From CAYWLQ01 sp964458775 (GTDB lineage: Bacteria; Myxococcota_A; Polyangia; JAAYKL01), in contig CAYWLQ010000004.1 of NCBI GenBank assembly GCA_964458775.1, forward strand, positions 16,491-80,490: a stretch of 64,000 nucleotides of DNA, read 5' to 3'. Position numbers and translations under genes: made by a program. Positions 9,744 to 17,417 of this stretch are shown here, in pieces. The notes beneath the pieces were generated by a model. It did not search any database. It had not been told where the DNA came from and saw only the letters and a program-made list of their open reading frames with translations. Within the stretch, counting starts at the first letter, position 1; each line of letters opens with the position of its first letter.

Positions 9744-9957
9744 TTCATGATTTATAGGAATTAACCGACCAATGTTCATTTTGAATATAGATACGTTTTT
9801 ACATAAAAACAGTTACTTCTCACCAATCATTCATACAAAGCATCCCATTTAAGGGACGCCAATATGTGATCCTCTCCTGTTTTATTTGTATCTATAGTGT
9901 TCCTCAAAACGGCAAAAAGCTCATTTAAAAAATTTTTTTCTTTTTTTAAATACAAAA

Positions 9958-10371
9958 TTAATTTTCTATTTTTTGCATAGAGCAGTGAAATGCTTCTATA
10001 ATTGCCGATATTGAAGCATCTATTTCCCCCTGTTTGCCAATAATTCGGCAGCCGGCTCTTCCCACAGCTTCTGATGAACGAACAACAAACCCGGCTTCAG
10101 CAGCTACAGAATCAATATCAAATAATACTCTGTCATCAGGATGAACCGTTATTTCAGCATTAGCAAAACCTTTTGATAATATTAATGCTTTAGAAAAAAC
10201 TCTTTCAAGAATTATTGGATTCTTATCTATTTCGATTCCAATGATGTTTTCAACCATACTACATGCCAATTCAATTGCACTTTTTTTTAGCCAAGACGGA
10301 TCTGAACAAATATCATTATCATTTGAATGTGTAGATTTTGTTATAATTCGTGCTTTGATTATTCTTCCCAA
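9958..10371 (-). CDS. FliH/SctL (YscL)-like secretion ATPase stator protein
   Basis: A 137-residue protein resembling the C-terminal domain of FliH/SctL, the stator that binds the flagellar or type III secretion ATPase. Recognisable elements are a helix LACSMVENIIGIEI, then IILERVFSKAL, a strand with ITVHPDD, and near the end AGCRIIGKQGEIDASISA, which matches the family pattern of a glycine/cysteine turn followed by G-x-[IV]-D-A. The start codon is UUG, preceded by AAGGGG at eight bases; the gene overlaps its upstream neighbour by 13 bases. It is short and lacks the long N-terminal region of many FliH proteins. No other secretion gene lies in this window. The family assignment is moderate and rests on remembered motifs. 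Confidence 0.55.
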   Translation of the reverse strand: MGRIIKARIITKSTHSNDNDICSDPSWLKKSAIELACSMVENIIGIEIDKNPIILERVFSKALILSKGFANAEITVHPDDRVLFDIDSVAAEAGFVVRSSEAVGRAGCRIIGKQGEIDASISAIIEAFHCSMQKIEN

Positions 10372-10943
10372 GAGATTGTCCCCTTAAGTATTATTTTTAT
10401 TCGATTACGAAAGTTAGAAGGAAAACTAGGTTCTGCTAAAACACCTGCTAACCTTCCCATTCTAATCAGCAAACTGCCTTCTTCTGAAGGTAGTCGGTAA
10501 GATAGAGTTAACAGTGTATCGTGTAATCTGCATAAGGCGATAGCGACTGCAGCAAGACCCTTTTCTCGATCTGAGGGATTGGAGCGCGAAACTCCTAATG
10601 CAATTTTTAAATCTGAAGTTTTCCAGTTTTGTCCAATAACGGATAGTATATTTTCCTCTTGATAAACAGGAACAATCCATAAAGGTAATGATGTGTTGGG
10701 GTATTTTGAAAACGATGATTGCAGAGCTTGTTTTAGATCGAGGTGTGAAACTCCGAGTGACAAAACTTCCAATATTTCTTCAATTGCCGCTCGATTGGAA
10801 GGTGACAAAACACTCCATTGTTTTGGGGTGTTGGGTGTAATTCCCCTTGAGTATGCAGCTACTGCGGCAGCTAATATAGCTCCTCCTCTGGAAAGCAAGG
10901 CTTTTAAACTATCTTGTTTTGGTAATTTAGAATTTTCAGACAT
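10359..10943 (-). CDS. Hypothetical protein, possible secretion-apparatus partner
   Basis: I do not recognise this 194-residue protein. It is soluble and mostly helical by appearance, with no signal peptide or membrane segment. It is transcribed just before the FliH/SctL-like gene and overlaps it by 13 bases, so the two are almost certainly translationally coupled. In type III secretion loci the gene before sctL is often sctK, a poorly conserved cytoplasmic sorting-platform protein of about 200 residues; size and position fit, but the sequence gives no direct proof. There is no strong ribosome site before the ATG at 10943. Confidence 0.6.
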   Translation of the reverse strand: MSENSKLPKQDSLKALLSRGGAILAAAVAAYSRGITPNTPKQWSVLSPSNRAAIEEILEVLSLGVSHLDLKQALQSSFSKYPNTSLPLWIVPVYQEENILSVIGQNWKTSDLKIALGVSRSNPSDREKGLAAVAIALCRLHDTLLTLSYRLPSEEGSLLIRMGRLAGVLAEPSFPSNFRNRIKIILKGTISWEE

Positions 10944-11057
10944 AATTTTGTTCTAAAAATACGCATAACATACCAAATAAGAAGTTTGCAACACGTATAT
11001 TCAACATGCCTTCTTAGCTGTAACTGTGATATTTTGTCTAAAAAAGATGTGTTTAAG

Positions 11058-11087
11058 CCGACAAACAAAAATATTGTCGTATATACT
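11058..11087 (+). promoter_or_regulatory. Putative promoter with inverted-repeat operator upstream of acyl-CoA ligase
   Basis: A perfect inverted repeat CGACAA-N9-TTGTCG lies at 11059-11079, followed by a good -10 element TATACT at 11082-11087. The left half overlaps a partial -35 (CCGACA, 18 bases from the -10). A regulator bound here would overlap the core promoter of the ligase gene, whose start codon is 54 bases downstream. The regulator is not known. Confidence 0.4.
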
Positions 11088-11140
11088 AGTTAAACAATTG
11101 TCCCTTTTTATCGAAAGCACCTCTATAGATGGAGATAAAA

Positions 11141-12916
11141 ATGACTGGAAACCGCTTTTATGTAAATGAAGAGAGTCCCTGGCTAAAACCCGAATCAGGA
11201 TGGCCGGACGAAGTTCCTCATCAATTTCAAACAGATGAACGCTCTCTTTATGAAGTATTGTCTGATTCTTGCAAAGATTATGCTGACAGAAGAGTTATCT
11301 GGTTTGAACCTCTCAATACGGAAATAACTTATAGAGAACTAAAGTTAGCTGTAGATCGCTTTGCTTCAGGACTGTATCAACATAATATTAGAAAAGGTGA
11401 TACGGTGGCACTTATGCTTCCCAATAGTCCGCAGTATATTACTGCCTATTATGCATGTCATTGCATCGGCGCAGCGGTAACCGGTATTAATCCTCTCTAT
11501 AAACCACAGGAGGTACTTCATCAACTGAAGACTACAAAGGCCAAGGCTCTTATTGTTCTGGATATGCTTTATGAATCTCAGGTCTCGTCCATATGGGATA
11601 AATCAGGAGTCGAGTTATTGGTTACCACTAATATTGTAGATATGATTAAGGGGAATCATCTCAAAAAACTATTGGGAAAGCTTTTGGGAAAGATTCCGCA
11701 AGGCAGCGTACCCGCTTCTTCTCGTTATTTTAACAGTCTGCTTTCAACAAAAGAAAGCCTTCCCAAAATATCAATAGACTGCCATGAGCCGGCTGTCTAT
11801 TTGATGACCGGAGGCACTACAGGTGTTCCCAAAGCAGCGGTTCTAACTCACTTTAATTGTGTTAACAATGCCAAGCAATGCACACATTGGATATACAACA
11901 TCAAACCGGGGACGGCTTATATTGGGATTCTTCCTTTGTTTCACGCTTTTGCGATGACCACTTTCATGAACACTATGTTGCGTTCCGGAGGGTTTGCAAT
12001 GCTGTTTCCCAAACCCCCTCCGACAGATGTTCTTGTTGAGAAAATCATTCAATTCGGACCTCCAGAGGGAACAATCTATTGCGGTGCAGAAGTATTGTTT
12101 AAGCGTATGGCTGATTTTTTGGAAGATGAAACCAATAAAGCAAAATACAAAGATGCACTCCAGGGAAAACTGACCTTGTGCATTTCAGGAGCAAGTCCTC
12201 TTCATCGTCCCGTTCAGGAAGCCTTTGAGAAGAATACCGGTGCAAAACTCTCAGAGGGTTACGGTCTGACAGAGTCTTCACCGGTAGTCAGTTGTGCTCC
12301 GTTTTGGGGTAAAAGAAGTGTAGGAACAATCGGTCTACCCTTTCCTGGAACAGATTGGCGGATTGTGGATAAGATGGACTACAATAAAAAGATGGAGCAA
12401 GGAAGAGAAAATGTAGGAGAACTGGCAGTTGCCGGTCCGGGGGTAATGAAGGAATATTTAAATCGTTCTGAGGAAACGGCAGAAACACTAGTGGAAATAG
12501 ACGGAAAGAAGTGGCTTCTTACCGGAGACATCGGATACATGGATGAATTAGGTCGAGTGGTAATTCTTGATCGAAAAAAACAGCTGATAAAATTTAAGGG
12601 CATGTCAGTCTTTCCCAAAGAGGTTGAAGAGCTTATCGCCGGACACGAAGCCGTTAATGAGGCAGCCGTAGCCGGTCTTCCTGACAGCACTTATGGAGAG
12701 ATAATTAAAGCATGGATTGTTCTTAAGGAAGACAAGAAAAACAATATTACCGAAGATGAGATGAAGAATTGGTGCGAAGAAAACATGGCACATTACAAGG
12801 TGCCCAAACTGATTGAATTTAGAGATGAAATACCCAAAAACATTATCGGCAAAGTACTGAGAAGAGAACTGCAAGAAAAAGATCCCATATGGCTTAAGGC
12901 CCATCTTGAACCTTAA
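11141..12916 (+). CDS. Long-chain fatty acyl-CoA/acyl-ACP ligase (AMP-binding)
   Basis: An ANL-superfamily adenylate-forming enzyme of 591 residues, the usual length for FadD-type ligases. It carries the P-loop TGGTTGVPK (223-231), GYGLTES (373-379), the WLLTGDIGYMDE hinge-region motif with LDRKK, and the C-terminal PKNIIGKVLRREL containing the catalytic Lys. It should activate a fatty acid by adenylation and load it onto CoA or ACP. The start is the ATG at 11141 with GGAG six bases before it; an ATG at 11129 lacks a site. It sits beside plsC and the ketosynthase/HMG-CoA synthase locus and may supply or recycle acyl chains for it. Substrate length and acceptor cannot be read from sequence. 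Confidence 0.9.
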   Translation: MTGNRFYVNEESPWLKPESGWPDEVPHQFQTDERSLYEVLSDSCKDYADRRVIWFEPLNTEITYRELKLAVDRFASGLYQHNIRKGDTVALMLPNSPQYITAYYACHCIGAAVTGINPLYKPQEVLHQLKTTKAKALIVLDMLYESQVSSIWDKSGVELLVTTNIVDMIKGNHLKKLLGKLLGKIPQGSVPASSRYFNSLLSTKESLPKISIDCHEPAVYLMTGGTTGVPKAAVLTHFNCVNNAKQCTHWIYNIKPGTAYIGILPLFHAFAMTTFMNTMLRSGGFAMLFPKPPPTDVLVEKIIQFGPPEGTIYCGAEVLFKRMADFLEDETNKAKYKDALQGKLTLCISGASPLHRPVQEAFEKNTGAKLSEGYGLTESSPVVSCAPFWGKRSVGTIGLPFPGTDWRIVDKMDYNKKMEQGRENVGELAVAGPGVMKEYLNRSEETAETLVEIDGKKWLLTGDIGYMDELGRVVILDRKKQLIKFKGMSVFPKEVEELIAGHEAVNEAAVAGLPDSTYGEIIKAWIVLKEDKKNNITEDEMKNWCEENMAHYKVPKLIEFRDEIPKNIIGKVLRRELQEKDPIWLKAHLEP

Positions 12917-12932
12917 CTTTTCGTCGGAAATA

Positions 12933-12945
12933 GACTCTGAGAGTC
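12933..12945. terminator. Short hairpin between convergent genes
   Basis: A five-base-pair stem, GACTC-TGA-GAGTC, lies in the 40-base gap between the convergent ligase and plsC genes. The sequence after it is only moderately T-rich, so it may be a weak bidirectional terminator. Confidence 0.3.
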
Positions 12946-12956
12946 GTTCTAACCTT

Positions 12957-13697
12957 TTATTTATTTGTTAATATGTCTGAGTTTAGAGCTTCGTACATAA
13001 TCTGTCTGGTTTCTTCCATCAAAGCAGTATCTGACTTATTTGCAGAGACAATGGGAGAATGAATGACTAATTTTGCTTTACCGGGAAAAAGCATAAGGCT
13101 CTTTGTTTGAACAATTTCACGAGTACCGTGAATTGTTACCGGAAGTACAGGCAATCCAAGATCACAGGCCATTTTGAAAGCACCTTTTTTAAACTTTCCC
13201 AACTCTCCTGTTTTGCTGCGAGTGCCTTCAGGAAATAGTATTACGGAGGTTCCGTTTACGATGATTTTTTGAGCAGACTCCAGTGATTCCAACGCCTTTT
13301 TTGTATTTGATCGGTCAATAAAAATATGTCCCAAAGCTTCGCAGGCAAACCCCAAAAAAGGGACTTTGCGCAGCTCTTTTTTCATTACCCACCTAAAATC
13401 AACACCCAACCATCCATAAAGAGCAACGATATCGTAGACGCTCTGGTGATTGGCAACAATAATATATGATTGATTTCTATCTATATTCTCCTTTCCTTGA
13501 GTCGTAACAAAAACGGGGGTCATATAACATATTAGTCGAGACCAAAGTCCTCCGCAGTATTTTCCCGCAACTCTCGGACCTGCCATCGGAGCAATAACAA
13601 GAGATAAGATTGCAAAAAACAGTGTAGATAATCCCAAATAAGGTGCAAACACCAACCATGCCCAAAGTTGATATGGGTATATTAATATTCTCTTCAT
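12957..13697 (-). CDS. plsC: 1-acyl-sn-glycerol-3-phosphate acyltransferase
   Basis: A PlsC-family acyltransferase of 246 residues that adds the second acyl chain to lysophosphatidic acid at the inner membrane. It has an N-terminal hydrophobic segment (about 12-36), the catalytic NHQSVYD (His84, Asp89), the substrate-binding FPEGTR (155-160) followed by a Lys/Gly-rich stretch, and the LPVLPVTIHGTRE region. All four family blocks are visible. It is convergent with the acyl-CoA ligase and divergent from the enoyl-CoA hydratase gene, which suggests membrane-lipid use of locally made acyl chains, though it could be the ordinary housekeeping enzyme. Confidence 0.88.
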   Translation of the reverse strand: MKRILIYPYQLWAWLVFAPYLGLSTLFFAILSLVIAPMAGPRVAGKYCGGLWSRLICYMTPVFVTTQGKENIDRNQSYIIVANHQSVYDIVALYGWLGVDFRWVMKKELRKVPFLGFACEALGHIFIDRSNTKKALESLESAQKIIVNGTSVILFPEGTRSKTGELGKFKKGAFKMACDLGLPVLPVTIHGTREIVQTKSLMLFPGKAKLVIHSPIVSANKSDTALMEETRQIMYEALNSDILTNK

Positions 13698-13888
13698 AAA
13701 TCATCCAATCGCAAAACCTGAAATTTTATGTCAGTCATCAAAACGACGCAGGCGGGAGCCTACATTTATTTCAACGTCCAATCAACACCATCGACAATTC
13801 GTACTTGTTAAAGGCAATAGTTTTTTCCAGTTGAATTATAGTTAAATATTTTATAGGTTTTCACACCTTGATAAGGGGGTTTTCCAAA

Positions 13889-14641
13889 ATGGGTAAACGA
13901 ATTACATTAAGTGCACATCCCGCCGATGAACGTATCGGAATGCTGTCAATGCATGATGAAGAATCTAAGAATACCTTTACAGATTCTTTTGTTGACGATT
14001 TTATGGAAATATTAAATCAACTTCAAAAAAACAAGACCTATCGGGTAATAATATTATCCGGTCTTAAGGATGTATTTTGTGCAGGCGCCGCTAAAGAAGC
14101 CTTAATGTCTATTTTTGAAGGAGAATTGGAAGTAAAAGACTTGGCACTTTCTGAGCTTCTCCTCAATATCCCAATACCTGTGATCGCAGCCATGGAGGGC
14201 GCAGCTTTAGGCGGCGGTTTTGTAGTTGCCCTTTGTTGTGATATTGTTCTCATGAACGAAAAGAAAATGTACGGAACTAATTTTACTAACATGGGTTTTA
14301 CACCCGGCATGGGAGCAACTAGGTTACTGCAAGGTTTAGTAGGCGATTTTGTTGCTAACGAAATGATGTTTCGCGGTAGATTGATGAAGGGACGAGAATA
14401 TAAAGGAAGAAGCTTAATTAACTACATACTTCCCGGAGAAGAAATTCTGTCAAAAGCATTGGATATTGCTCTTGATATTGTTGACAAACCCATAAAGACT
14501 CTTCAAATCCTGAAGTACTCAGTTTCCTTGAATAAACGTAAGCTTCTTCTTGATGCCAGGGTTCATGAAGATTTCATGCATAAGATCTCCTTCGGCAGTC
14601 CCGAAACACGGCAAATAATTGAACGTATGTACAACGGTTGA
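13889..14641 (+). CDS. PksI-like enoyl-CoA hydratase/decarboxylase (beta-branching ECH2 type)
   Basis: A crotonase-fold protein of 250 residues. Oxyanion-hole segments are FCAGAAKEAL (63-72) and EGAALGGGF (103-111); GFTPGMGAT (136-144) and the C-terminal layout closely resemble Bacillus PksI, the ECH2 decarboxylase of polyketide beta-branching, from memory. ECH2 decarboxylates an ACP-bound glutaconyl-type intermediate formed after HMG-CoA synthase action and ECH1 dehydration. The start is the ATG at 13889 with AAGGGGG upstream; a UUG at 13868 would add seven residues, and 250 matches PksI length. It precedes the ACP, ketosynthase and PksG-like genes on the same strand. A generic hydratase is the alternative. 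Confidence 0.82.
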   Translation: MGKRITLSAHPADERIGMLSMHDEESKNTFTDSFVDDFMEILNQLQKNKTYRVIILSGLKDVFCAGAAKEALMSIFEGELEVKDLALSELLLNIPIPVIAAMEGAALGGGFVVALCCDIVLMNEKKMYGTNFTNMGFTPGMGATRLLQGLVGDFVANEMMFRGRLMKGREYKGRSLINYILPGEEILSKALDIALDIVDKPIKTLQILKYSVSLNKRKLLLDARVHEDFMHKISFGSPETRQIIERMYNG

Positions 14642-14693
14642 ATTTTAGAGCATACTGCGATATGGGCAAAGCAGTTGTTTAACCTTTGTATTG

Positions 14694-14718
14694 TCCGAAT
14701 GAGGATTTTTCATCCGGA
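14694..14718 (+). promoter_or_regulatory. Hairpin upstream of the ACP promoter
   Basis: A nine-base stem with one mismatch (TCCGAATGA paired with TCATCCGGA, seven-base loop) lies between the enoyl-CoA hydratase gene and the ACP promoter and abuts the -35 element. No T-run follows, so an operator or mRNA-end structure is likelier than an intrinsic terminator. Confidence 0.35.
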
Positions 14719-14747
14719 TTGACAACGGCGGACAAAAATATTATAAG
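14719..14747 (+). promoter_or_regulatory. Near-consensus sigma-70 promoter for the ACP-KS-HMGS genes
   Basis: TTGACA (14719-14724), a 17-base spacer and TATAAG (14742-14747) form one of the best promoter matches in the window, reading toward the ACP at 14873. A second weaker candidate, TTGAAA-N16-TATAAA, lies at 14760-14787. The biosynthetic genes can therefore be transcribed separately from the upstream enoyl-CoA hydratase gene. Confidence 0.6.
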
Positions 14748-14872
14748 GCGCCTGTTTTTTTGAAATATGGAATTTAGGTTGTATAAACATATCGAAATAA
14801 TTAAGGATTAATAACAATCAAACATCGGCTGTTATAGCTGAAAACAAAATTACATCTGGAGGCAACAAGAAA

Positions 14873-15127
14873 ATGACCCACGACGAAGTATTTGCAATAT
14901 TAAAGAAGCACATTATGGAACAGCTTGAAGATGAGGTAGAAGAAGATCAAATCGACATTGAGAAATCTATGGTCGACTTGGGTGCCAACAGCCTCGATAT
15001 CGTTGAAATCGTAACCAACACAATGCGTGAGCTAAAAATAAAAATCCCAAGGGATGAACTTGCAGCAATTAATACTATGAAGGGCTTGGTCGCAGCGATG
15101 ACTGAGTTCAAGAATAAAAGCAACTAA
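14873..15127 (+). CDS. Acyl carrier protein (AcpK-like)
   Basis: An 84-residue acidic, helical carrier protein. Ser40 in DLGANSLD is the expected 4'-phosphopantetheine attachment site, and the helix II and III layout (LDIVEIV, IPRDELAAINTMKGLV) is standard. The GANS form in place of the GADSLD of housekeeping AcpP resembles donor ACPs of polyketide beta-branching cassettes such as AcpK. A GGAGG ribosome site lies ten bases before the ATG, and a strong promoter is found 125 bases upstream. It would carry intermediates for the ketosynthase, dehydratase, methyltransferase, ketoreductase and HMG-CoA synthase that follow. It is the only ACP gene visible here. Confidence 0.9.
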   Translation: MTHDEVFAILKKHIMEQLEDEVEEDQIDIEKSMVDLGANSLDIVEIVTNTMRELKIKIPRDELAAINTMKGLVAAMTEFKNKSN

Positions 15128-15328
15128 TTAAAAGATGCTTTGAGTACGCTTTTCACAGTACTGTGAACGGATCATGTTTCGGGCACGGGCATGTGTAGAT
15201 TTTGAAATTTGTAATATAAGCTTGACTTGTATTTGTTTTCATTTTTACCAACACTGTTTATTTGCGTGCTGAGAGCATAACCGGCGGATTCAATATAGAA
15301 TCTTCTGAGATAGATGTTTTTGTAAAAA

Positions 15329-15538
15329 ATGTTCGCGTGTGAGAAGCGAGTAAAAACCCCTATGTTGTTTTCAAAGGAAGTCTTGTTGTTCCTTCAAGAA
15401 ATGGTCGGAGAGAAGAAGTGCATCTATAAGGTTGGTATTGAATATCTTGATGGACAACGTACTTCCATGTTAATTGACCATCACAAAGTGAACGATCTTT
15501 TTAAAGGGTTCACTTTTCAGGGCATTGGCAATCGGTGA
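15329..15538 (+). CDS. Small hypothetical protein within the biosynthetic locus
   Basis: A 69-residue frame ending 12 bases before the dehydratase gene, on the same strand and inside the biosynthetic cluster. I recognise no family. There is no signal peptide, and the C-terminal half has a plausible fold pattern (CIYKVGIEYLDGQRTSM). No good ribosome site precedes the ATG at 15329; a later start is possible. The 200 bases between the ACP stop and this frame hold nothing else I can identify. It may be a real small protein or untranslated sequence. Confidence 0.35.
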   Translation: MFACEKRVKTPMLFSKEVLLFLQEMVGEKKCIYKVGIEYLDGQRTSMLIDHHKVNDLFKGFTFQGIGNR

Positions 15539-15550
15539 GGAATAAACATT

Positions 15551-16078
15551 TTGGATTACGAACAACTGGCAAAACAATACAGAAAAAAAGCAATTTTGGA
15601 CGTAGATTCAGCTACATTATCCAAGGTTAATTACAGACGTTCTGATATTGAGAAATTGTTGCCCCATCGTCATCCATTTTTGTTGGTTGACGGGATAACG
15701 GGAATAGATCTTCAACAGCAAGGAATAGTGGGTTTTAGGAAAATTGATCCGCAAGATCCAATTTTTAAAGGCCATTTCCCAAACTATCCAATTCTGCCCG
15801 GGGTTTTGCAAATTGAGATGATAGGACAGCTTGCCATTTGTTTTTATGATTTTCACAAGCGACAATGTGTCGACATGCCTGATGATACAGTAACATTGGG
15901 TGTAAGAGCGCTTAAAATCTATCATACATTGTTTCAACACGAAGTGCTTCCGAACGATGAAGTAACAATTTTAGCTAAGCTACTCGAAAAGGACGATTAT
16001 ACTTTTCGAGGTATCGGACAAATTCTAAACGGAAACAAGGTTTGTACGATTGCTATTGCCGAGTTTTATATAGTATAG
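15551..16078 (+). CDS. Hot-dog 3-hydroxyacyl-ACP dehydratase (FabZ-like)
   Basis: A 175-residue FabZ-family dehydratase that removes water from 3-hydroxyacyl-ACP. It shows LLPHRHPFLLVDGI, GHFPNYPILPGVLQIEM and the catalytic pair His75 and Glu89, with the 14-residue spacing of FabZ His/Glu. A 28-residue N-terminal extension and a Cys-containing C-terminus differ from housekeeping FabZ. The start is UUG, with GAGGAA eight bases before it; the next Met is inside the active-site helix and cannot be the start. It lies 36 bases before the ketosynthase and likely works in the same elongation cycle. It might replace the missing ECH1 dehydration step, but that is inference. Confidence 0.85.
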   Translation: MDYEQLAKQYRKKAILDVDSATLSKVNYRRSDIEKLLPHRHPFLLVDGITGIDLQQQGIVGFRKIDPQDPIFKGHFPNYPILPGVLQIEMIGQLAICFYDFHKRQCVDMPDDTVTLGVRALKIYHTLFQHEVLPNDEVTILAKLLEKDDYTFRGIGQILNGNKVCTIAIAEFYIV

Positions 16079-16114
16079 AGCAAACCGGTCTTTTTAGAAG
16101 AAGAGGATCATACT

Positions 16115-17407
16115 ATGAGCGAAAAGAGAAGAGTTGTTGTTACAGGAATGGGAATCCTAACGCCGATTGGCGACAATTTGGATGATTACTATAAAAATCT
16201 AATTGCAGGTAAATCCGCAATTACCAACTGGCGCTATCTTGATACTTCAAAAATTCGCTGTAAGGTTGGCGGAGATCTTGGAGACTATGATTACAAAAAG
16301 TATATGAACGAGTATCTTGCGCCAAGAATGCCCGCAGATGCATTTAAGCGAATGAAAAAGATTCTCAAAACTGCTCCTTTAGCTACCCGACTTACTGTGA
16401 TTACGGTAGTTCAGGCATATATAGATGCAGGGCTTTTTGATGTTAAAGACCTAGATCCCACAAGAGTAAACGCTGTGCTGGGAGGTCATAATTTTAATAG
16501 CAATTACATCTACGAAAATTTCAAACAATTTCAGGATGAGCCCGAATATATAAACGGAATGATGGGAATTTGTGTATATGACACAGATCTCATCGCCAGC
16601 GCAGCAGAAGTCTGTCAGATACTGGGAAGAGTTTACAGTATCGGCGGTACTTGTACCAGTTCTACCGTAGCAATGATGCACGGCTTAAGAGAGATCCGTT
16701 CTGGAGATAATGACATTTCTGTAGTTACAGGCGGTGTTTTGGACTATTCGCCGCTTGATCTGCAAGCTCTTATTCTAGTTAGTGCGATTAGTTATAAAAG
16801 CTTTAACGATGCTCCGTCTAAATCTTCAAGACCCTATGATATTGCAAGAGAGGGCTTTGTTCCGTCTCACGGCGGCGGAGTTCTTATTTTCGAGGAATTG
16901 GAGCATGCGAAAAAACGCAATGCTAAGATTTATGCCGAAGTACTTGAAGTCGATTGTAATTCGGACGGAAATCACCTGTCAAATCCATCAACAGACGGAC
17001 AATCTCGCTTAATGAACGGTGTGCTGAAAAAGGCAGGGGTGAGACCCGAGCAAATTGATTATGTAAACGCTCATGCAACCTCTACACCTCTTGGAGATCG
17101 TGTAGAGATAGCAAGTATTAAAAGAGTATTCGGTGACCATGTTAAAAAGCTAAAGGTCAACGCATCAAAATCAATGCTAGGGCATGCGGGTTGGTCGGCC
17201 GGCGCGGTGGAATCCATCGGCGCTATTTTGCAAATGAATCATAACAGACTTCACCCCTCGATAAATATTGATAATATTGACCCTGAGATTGACATTGATG
17301 TCTGTGCAAATAAAGCTCAGGATTGGGAAATCAATTATCTTATGAAGAACTCCTTCGGCTTCGGCGGTCTCAACGCCTGTGCAGTTTTTAAGAAGTTCAA
17401 AGAATAA
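16115..17407 (+). CDS. Beta-ketoacyl-ACP synthase (KAS II / type II ketosynthase)
   Basis: A thiolase-fold condensing enzyme of 430 residues in the FabF/PksF size class. The catalytic triad is intact: Cys180 in SIGGTCTSST, His320 in NAHATSTPLGD and His357 in SKSMLGHAGWSAG, with Lys352. The Cys motif departs from the housekeeping ACSTG form. Beta-branching cassettes usually carry a decarboxylase-type ketosynthase with Cys changed to Ser; this one keeps Cys, so it may truly condense acyl units. A GAGG ribosome site lies eight bases before the ATG. No acyltransferase gene is nearby, so malonyl-ACP would have to come from FabD. The methyltransferase start is ten bases downstream. Confidence 0.9.
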   Translation: MSEKRRVVVTGMGILTPIGDNLDDYYKNLIAGKSAITNWRYLDTSKIRCKVGGDLGDYDYKKYMNEYLAPRMPADAFKRMKKILKTAPLATRLTVITVVQAYIDAGLFDVKDLDPTRVNAVLGGHNFNSNYIYENFKQFQDEPEYINGMMGICVYDTDLIASAAEVCQILGRVYSIGGTCTSSTVAMMHGLREIRSGDNDISVVTGGVLDYSPLDLQALILVSAISYKSFNDAPSKSSRPYDIAREGFVPSHGGGVLIFEELEHAKKRNAKIYAEVLEVDCNSDGNHLSNPSTDGQSRLMNGVLKKAGVRPEQIDYVNAHATSTPLGDRVEIASIKRVFGDHVKKLKVNASKSMLGHAGWSAGAVESIGAILQMNHNRLHPSINIDNIDPEIDIDVCANKAQDWEINYLMKNSFGFGGLNACAVFKKFKE

Positions 17408-17417
17408 AGGAATGCTC

